From Natranaeroarchaeum sp042663585 (GTDB lineage Archaea > Halobacteriota > Halobacteria > Halobacteriales > Natronoarchaeaceae): 64,000 bases of DNA. The stretch spans positions 124,001 through 188,000 of the forward strand of contig NZ_JBHTAN010000001.1 in assembly GCF_042663585.1 (NCBI RefSeq), in the 5' to 3' direction. Shown in pieces: positions 61,433-64,000 of this stretch. Both the position numbers and the translations under genes were made by a program. Position 1 is the first letter of the stretch; every line of letters begins with the position of its first letter. The notes below the pieces were generated by a model. It saw only the letters and a program-made list of their open reading frames with translations, did not search any database and was not told the origin of the DNA.

Positions 61433-61975
61433 GTCCCTACGTATACCTTCGTGCGGGGCAGTCATGATGGGTCCAAACTGGATCGTGTAAGATGCGTTGG
61501 ACCGCCAATGGTAGCGGTTCGGGCTATGCATCGATCAGCAGTCCTGCCGTGATGGAGCAACCGGGTAAATCGAGAGACGGAGTGTGACGGTCTTACACGC
61601 TCGCGGCACCCCTAATAACCGATAGGGCGAAACCTGAAAGAAGCGACCTCAATGACCCCTTCTTTTGAGTCACCCGAGTGGGAGGGTACGACGGGTTCAG
61701 TTGTATCTGTGGCCGGTCAGAGTTCCCAGCCCATAGCCGGGACACGAGGGGTCGCTGTGTTGAGCACGCATGCCAGTAAAGAAACCACGGCGAGTCTGAA
61801 CGCAGTTCGGGTGTTAAGACACGAACCCCTCTGGATCCATACCGAAAACGTCATTCGGTGGACCGAAGACGGCAGCGTCCGGTTCTCACCGCTCGTCGAC
61901 ATCGACCGCTGTCTGAACAGTTGGTGGGGTTCCACTACCGTTGGTACCCGACTAACCTTTCCCAGTGCTACGCCC
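61433..61975. other. 543-base region without a firm gene
   Basis: A rightward frame is open from 61652 into the next gene, but its first 108 codons show no domain and less acidic composition than neighbours. I regard the ATG at 61976 as the true start and this region as intergenic. No repeat is visible. Confidence 0.4.
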
Positions 61976-62242
61976 ATGAACAGACGAACCACTCTGGAGC
62001 ACCTCGCCCGGATGACGGACGCTGAGCGAGAGGAAACGACGACCATCGATACGCTCGTAGCCGCGCTCGATACGGACAGACGTGCCGTCGAAGTACATTT
62101 AGCCGGGTTAGAGGCCTGCGAGCTGGCTCGAATCGACCCGGACGGCACTGCGAGAGTGACGGTCACCGGTGAAGAGTTCTTGCAACTCGATACCGAGGAG
62201 GCGATAATCGTCGACTCCGGACCTCCGTGCTCGGAGAAATGA
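61976..62242 (+). CDS. small HTH-like haloarchaeal protein
   Basis: This 88-residue acidic protein reads RRTTLEHLARMTDAEREETTTIDTLVAALDTDRRAVEVHLAGLEACELARI, a winged-helix-like pattern (helix, turn, recognition helix AVEVHLAGL), then a short beta wing (TARVTVTGEEFLQL). It is probably a DNA-binding regulator. Start is uncertain, as the frame is open upstream to 61652. Confidence 0.6.
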   Translation: MNRRTTLEHLARMTDAEREETTTIDTLVAALDTDRRAVEVHLAGLEACELARIDPDGTARVTVTGEEFLQLDTEEAIIVDSGPPCSEK

Positions 62243-62300
62243 GGGGGCTGAATTTATTGGGAGGCCACCTTTTTGTTCAACTAACGGGGAGAGATTGCCA

Positions 62301-62897
62301 ATGTCTGAAAACGAACCGAGCCAATCGGGAGAGGACGTCGACGAAGTGCAGTACGATCCGGCGTCCAGCCGATACGATATATTCGAATGCCCCGACTGCG
62401 ACAACGTGGTGCTTGCACTCGGCCGCGACGAACCGCCGATGTCCTGTCACGACGAACCGATGGAACGCGTGACCGATGTAGAAATGAGTGTCAAACCGCC
62501 CGACGTGAGACAGGTGCTTCTGGAGGCGTTCGGCCTTCCAAAGGCAGGCCTCGATATCTGCCTGTGTGTCATCGGCGAAGGGCCAGTGTCGGCGAACGAG
62601 GTGGCTGACTCTCTGGGATACGATCGGAGTACGATCACCCGATATCTCAATAAACTCGTGGATCTGGGTCTACTTCGGCAATCCGAACTGAACCGTGAGG
62701 GTGGAGGTGTCGTCAACGTGTATCACTCGGTCGACCTCGAGCGGATGCGACGCGAGACCCTGATCGGGTTCTACGTCTGGGCAGGGGAAGCCGCCACACT
62801 CATCGAGGAGGCAAACCTGACCAAGCAGAACTATCTCGAAGAGAACCCCGACCGGGAACTGCCGGACGTGTTCTGGGACTCGTTTCCTGACGAGTAG
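62301..62897 (+). CDS. TrmB/MarR-like HTH regulator with N-terminal zinc knuckle
   Basis: This 198-residue protein has FECPDCDNVVLALGRDEPPMSCHDEPM (about 29-54), a CPxC-x18-CH metal site, followed by a winged helix (LPKAGLDICLCVIGEGPVSANEVADSLGYDRSTITRYLNKLVDLGLL). The C-terminal part is helical. The metal site suggests redox or metal sensing. The ATG at 62301 is preceded by a TATA-like GAATTTATTG around 62248. Confidence 0.82.
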   Translation: MSENEPSQSGEDVDEVQYDPASSRYDIFECPDCDNVVLALGRDEPPMSCHDEPMERVTDVEMSVKPPDVRQVLLEAFGLPKAGLDICLCVIGEGPVSANEVADSLGYDRSTITRYLNKLVDLGLLRQSELNREGGGVVNVYHSVDLERMRRETLIGFYVWAGEAATLIEEANLTKQNYLEENPDRELPDVFWDSFPDE

Positions 62898-62963
62898 GCG
62901 CACTACGGCGCTTGTGAAGTACCTCGGTGGCAAGTGGTTCGAGACCCGGAGCGTCTCGTCATC

Positions 62964-62984
62964 ACGGAAATCGTAGATTTCCGT
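62964..62984. repeat. hairpin ACGGAAATC-GTA-GATTTCCGT
   Basis: A perfect nine-base inverted repeat with a three-base loop lies 70 bases after the TrmB-like gene, in a 284-base gap. It could be a terminator-like RNA hairpin or an orphan end of a tnpB-type element; nearby GGTTCGAGACCC is not part of a tRNA. Confidence 0.45.
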
Positions 62985-63181
62985 ACGATCCCGAGGCACT
63001 CGCCTCGAACTGCCTGTAGATGTCTTAGCGACGTCTCGACGACGTTTAAAGAGAGGTAGTTAGCTACAGACAGTTGGCCTCGGCGGGATCCACCGAGACG
63101 GCGAAGATGAGCGGACCCCACGGAATCGAGACGCCGAGGTCAGGCGATGTTAGGGACGTCTCTCTCCATCGACCTCCGGAA

Positions 63182-63439
63182 CTATCTCCCCGTCTCCGCA
63201 CCACACGCTTTGCAGTAGGCAACGACCGCACCCTTGTCGTCAGTCCGTTCCAGGCGGTTGTCCGTTTCGGCCTCGTAGTCCGGGCAGAGACGGAGTGTAC
63301 GCTGTTCACCGTATTCGAGCGGTGCACCGAGAGCGAGCGCGCGGACGCGTTCGTCGCCACGGTTCCAGCCGCGCTGGAACTCGCCGGGGGCGAATCGAAT
63401 AAAAACGTAACGAGCAATCAAATCCGTGATTTTCTCCAT
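63182..63439 (-). CDS. small protein with C-terminal zinc-ribbon half
   Basis: From the ATG at 63439 the protein has 85 residues: MEKITDLIARYVFIRFAPGEFQRG, then RALALGAPLEYGEQRTLRLCPDYEAETDN, ending YCKACGAETGR. One Cys (LCPDY) plus CKAC could bind a metal together with a second residue. The composition fits a haloarchaeal gene. A longer frame to 63499 adds 20 residues. Function unknown. Confidence 0.5.
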   Translation of the reverse strand: MEKITDLIARYVFIRFAPGEFQRGWNRGDERVRALALGAPLEYGEQRTLRLCPDYEAETDNRLERTDDKGAVVAYCKACGAETGR

Positions 63440-63556
63440 CAGATACGTGTGCAGGTAGAGAGACAGGTGACGGTCCTGTGGGAGCGTGCATCTGGCCATA
63501 ATGCGAATAGGATCGAACGATTCTTCGAGAGATACGAGCGGCTGGGCGAAAGCCGT

Positions 63557-63715
63557 TTATTTGTTGTAGCTGTCAGGGATCAGTACGACGCCGTGGAAAT
63601 CGAAGAGTTCTGTGACGAACTCCTCGATCTGACCGAAGTCCGGATGCAGTGCCATTGCGGGGAGGTAAATATCGGTGTCGCTGAGCTGCGTCTCATTCTC
63701 TATCGTCTCTTTCAT
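63557..63715 (-). CDS. possible 52-residue protein
   Basis: The frame reads MKETIENETQLSDTDIYLPA, then QIEEFVTELFDFHGVVLIPDS, ending YNK. It is acidic and has haloarchaeal character, but there is an equally open frame on the other strand and no recognisable domain. Included at low confidence. Confidence 0.3.
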   Translation of the reverse strand: MKETIENETQLSDTDIYLPAMALHPDFGQIEEFVTELFDFHGVVLIPDSYNK

Positions 63716-64000
63716 AACGACTAGTAGTTGCAGACCTGTATGCTTAGGTGCTAGCGCGTATTATTACGGGTGTTTAAGTGCGAATATAGGTCGTGATTAT
63801 TCACTATATTTATCAATTTTTACAGAAGAATACCTCGGGTATTGACCCCGAGTATTCACTCAGATGTAACAATCTACACCAGGAACCAGCAGGGCGAACG
63901 GATAGTCTAAGATACCTGTCGGGATAAACAAGATGAGAGGGCTTCAACTTGACTTGACCAGTATCAGTCCGGTACTCTGAACGACAACCGTGTGCTTATA
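63716..64000. other. 285-base A+T-richer end of the window
   Basis: No gene is seen. The tract around 63760-63830 is A+T-rich. TGACTTGACCAGT near 63952 also occurs near 50462, in another non-coding region; the match is too short to interpret. Confidence 0.35.

Noticed and set aside
62930..62990. Possible tRNA, suggested by GGTTCGAGACCC
   Set aside because: No matching acceptor stem, anticodon arm or CCA-proximal pairing around it. No tRNA or rRNA was found in the window.
63952..63965. TGACTTGACCAGT shared with bases near 50462
   Set aside because: Thirteen bases in two A+T-richer regions without further similarity; not enough to call a repeat or attachment site.
1..64000. CRISPR array
   Set aside because: No regularly spaced identical repeats were seen; the repeated hairpins near tnpB are element ends.

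Overview
The window is from a haloarchaeon (class Halobacteria). The DNA is GC-rich, the predicted proteins are strongly acidic, many genes have TATA elements 24-31 bases before the start codon (leaderless promoters), and there are bat-type HTH regulators, small CPxC zinc-finger proteins, DUF2249 proteins and a haloarchaeal-type tnpB. I cannot name the genus.

Bases 1-15,300 are a denitrification island. It opens inside nosD, followed by nosF and nosY (periplasmic copper-sulfide delivery for nitrous oxide reductase; nosZ is not in view). After a 373-base control region comes one tightly overlapping operon for an outward-facing respiratory nitrate reductase: a membrane protein, Rieske protein narB, fused cytochrome b narC, a mini-membrane protein, narG, narH, a haem-b gamma subunit, chaperone narJ, a polytopic membrane protein, a HEAT-repeat protein and an Mrp-type ATPase fused to MIP18 and DUF2249 domains. 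narO, encoding the cysteine-rich HTH regulator, follows directly.

Bases 16,000-24,000 look like an anaerobic or redox accessory region: DUF2249-cupin, a ferritin-like protein, pterin dehydratase, a four-domain DUF2249 protein, a 2-hydroxyacid dehydrogenase, a 35-residue zinc-finger protein, a CGCGG-type peptide, a cupin, and an ABCE1 paralogue that has lost every iron-sulfur cysteine. A palindrome CGAA-N3/4-TTCG recurs in the promoter regions of this part and before the nar operon. It is a candidate operator for NarO or a related regulator.

Bases 24,000-46,700 hold mixed stress, sulfur and transport genes: PspA, an SDR, a methyltransferase, two more zinc-ribbon microproteins, a bat-type regulator divergent from a rhodanese-metallo-beta-lactamase gene, two MFS carriers, an MgtC-like protein, DUF1269, HdeD, MscS, an AI-2E-type exporter, a Ca-type P-ATPase and a tandem UspA.

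Bases 46,700-58,500 are a mobile and decaying region. It contains tnpB with its guide-RNA hairpin and a second hairpin copy, a broken DUF234 ATPase, an IS5-type transposase stub, a DUF7342 regulator with a frameshifted partner, an integrase stub, a FAD oxidoreductase, a PAS protein, a desuccinylase-type hydrolase, an intact tyrosine recombinase that interrupts a lipoprotein gene, and a halocyanin-like remnant. Bases 58,500-64,000 hold a LURP-one protein, an amino-acid permease-UspA fusion, two small regulators and a zinc-ribbon protein.
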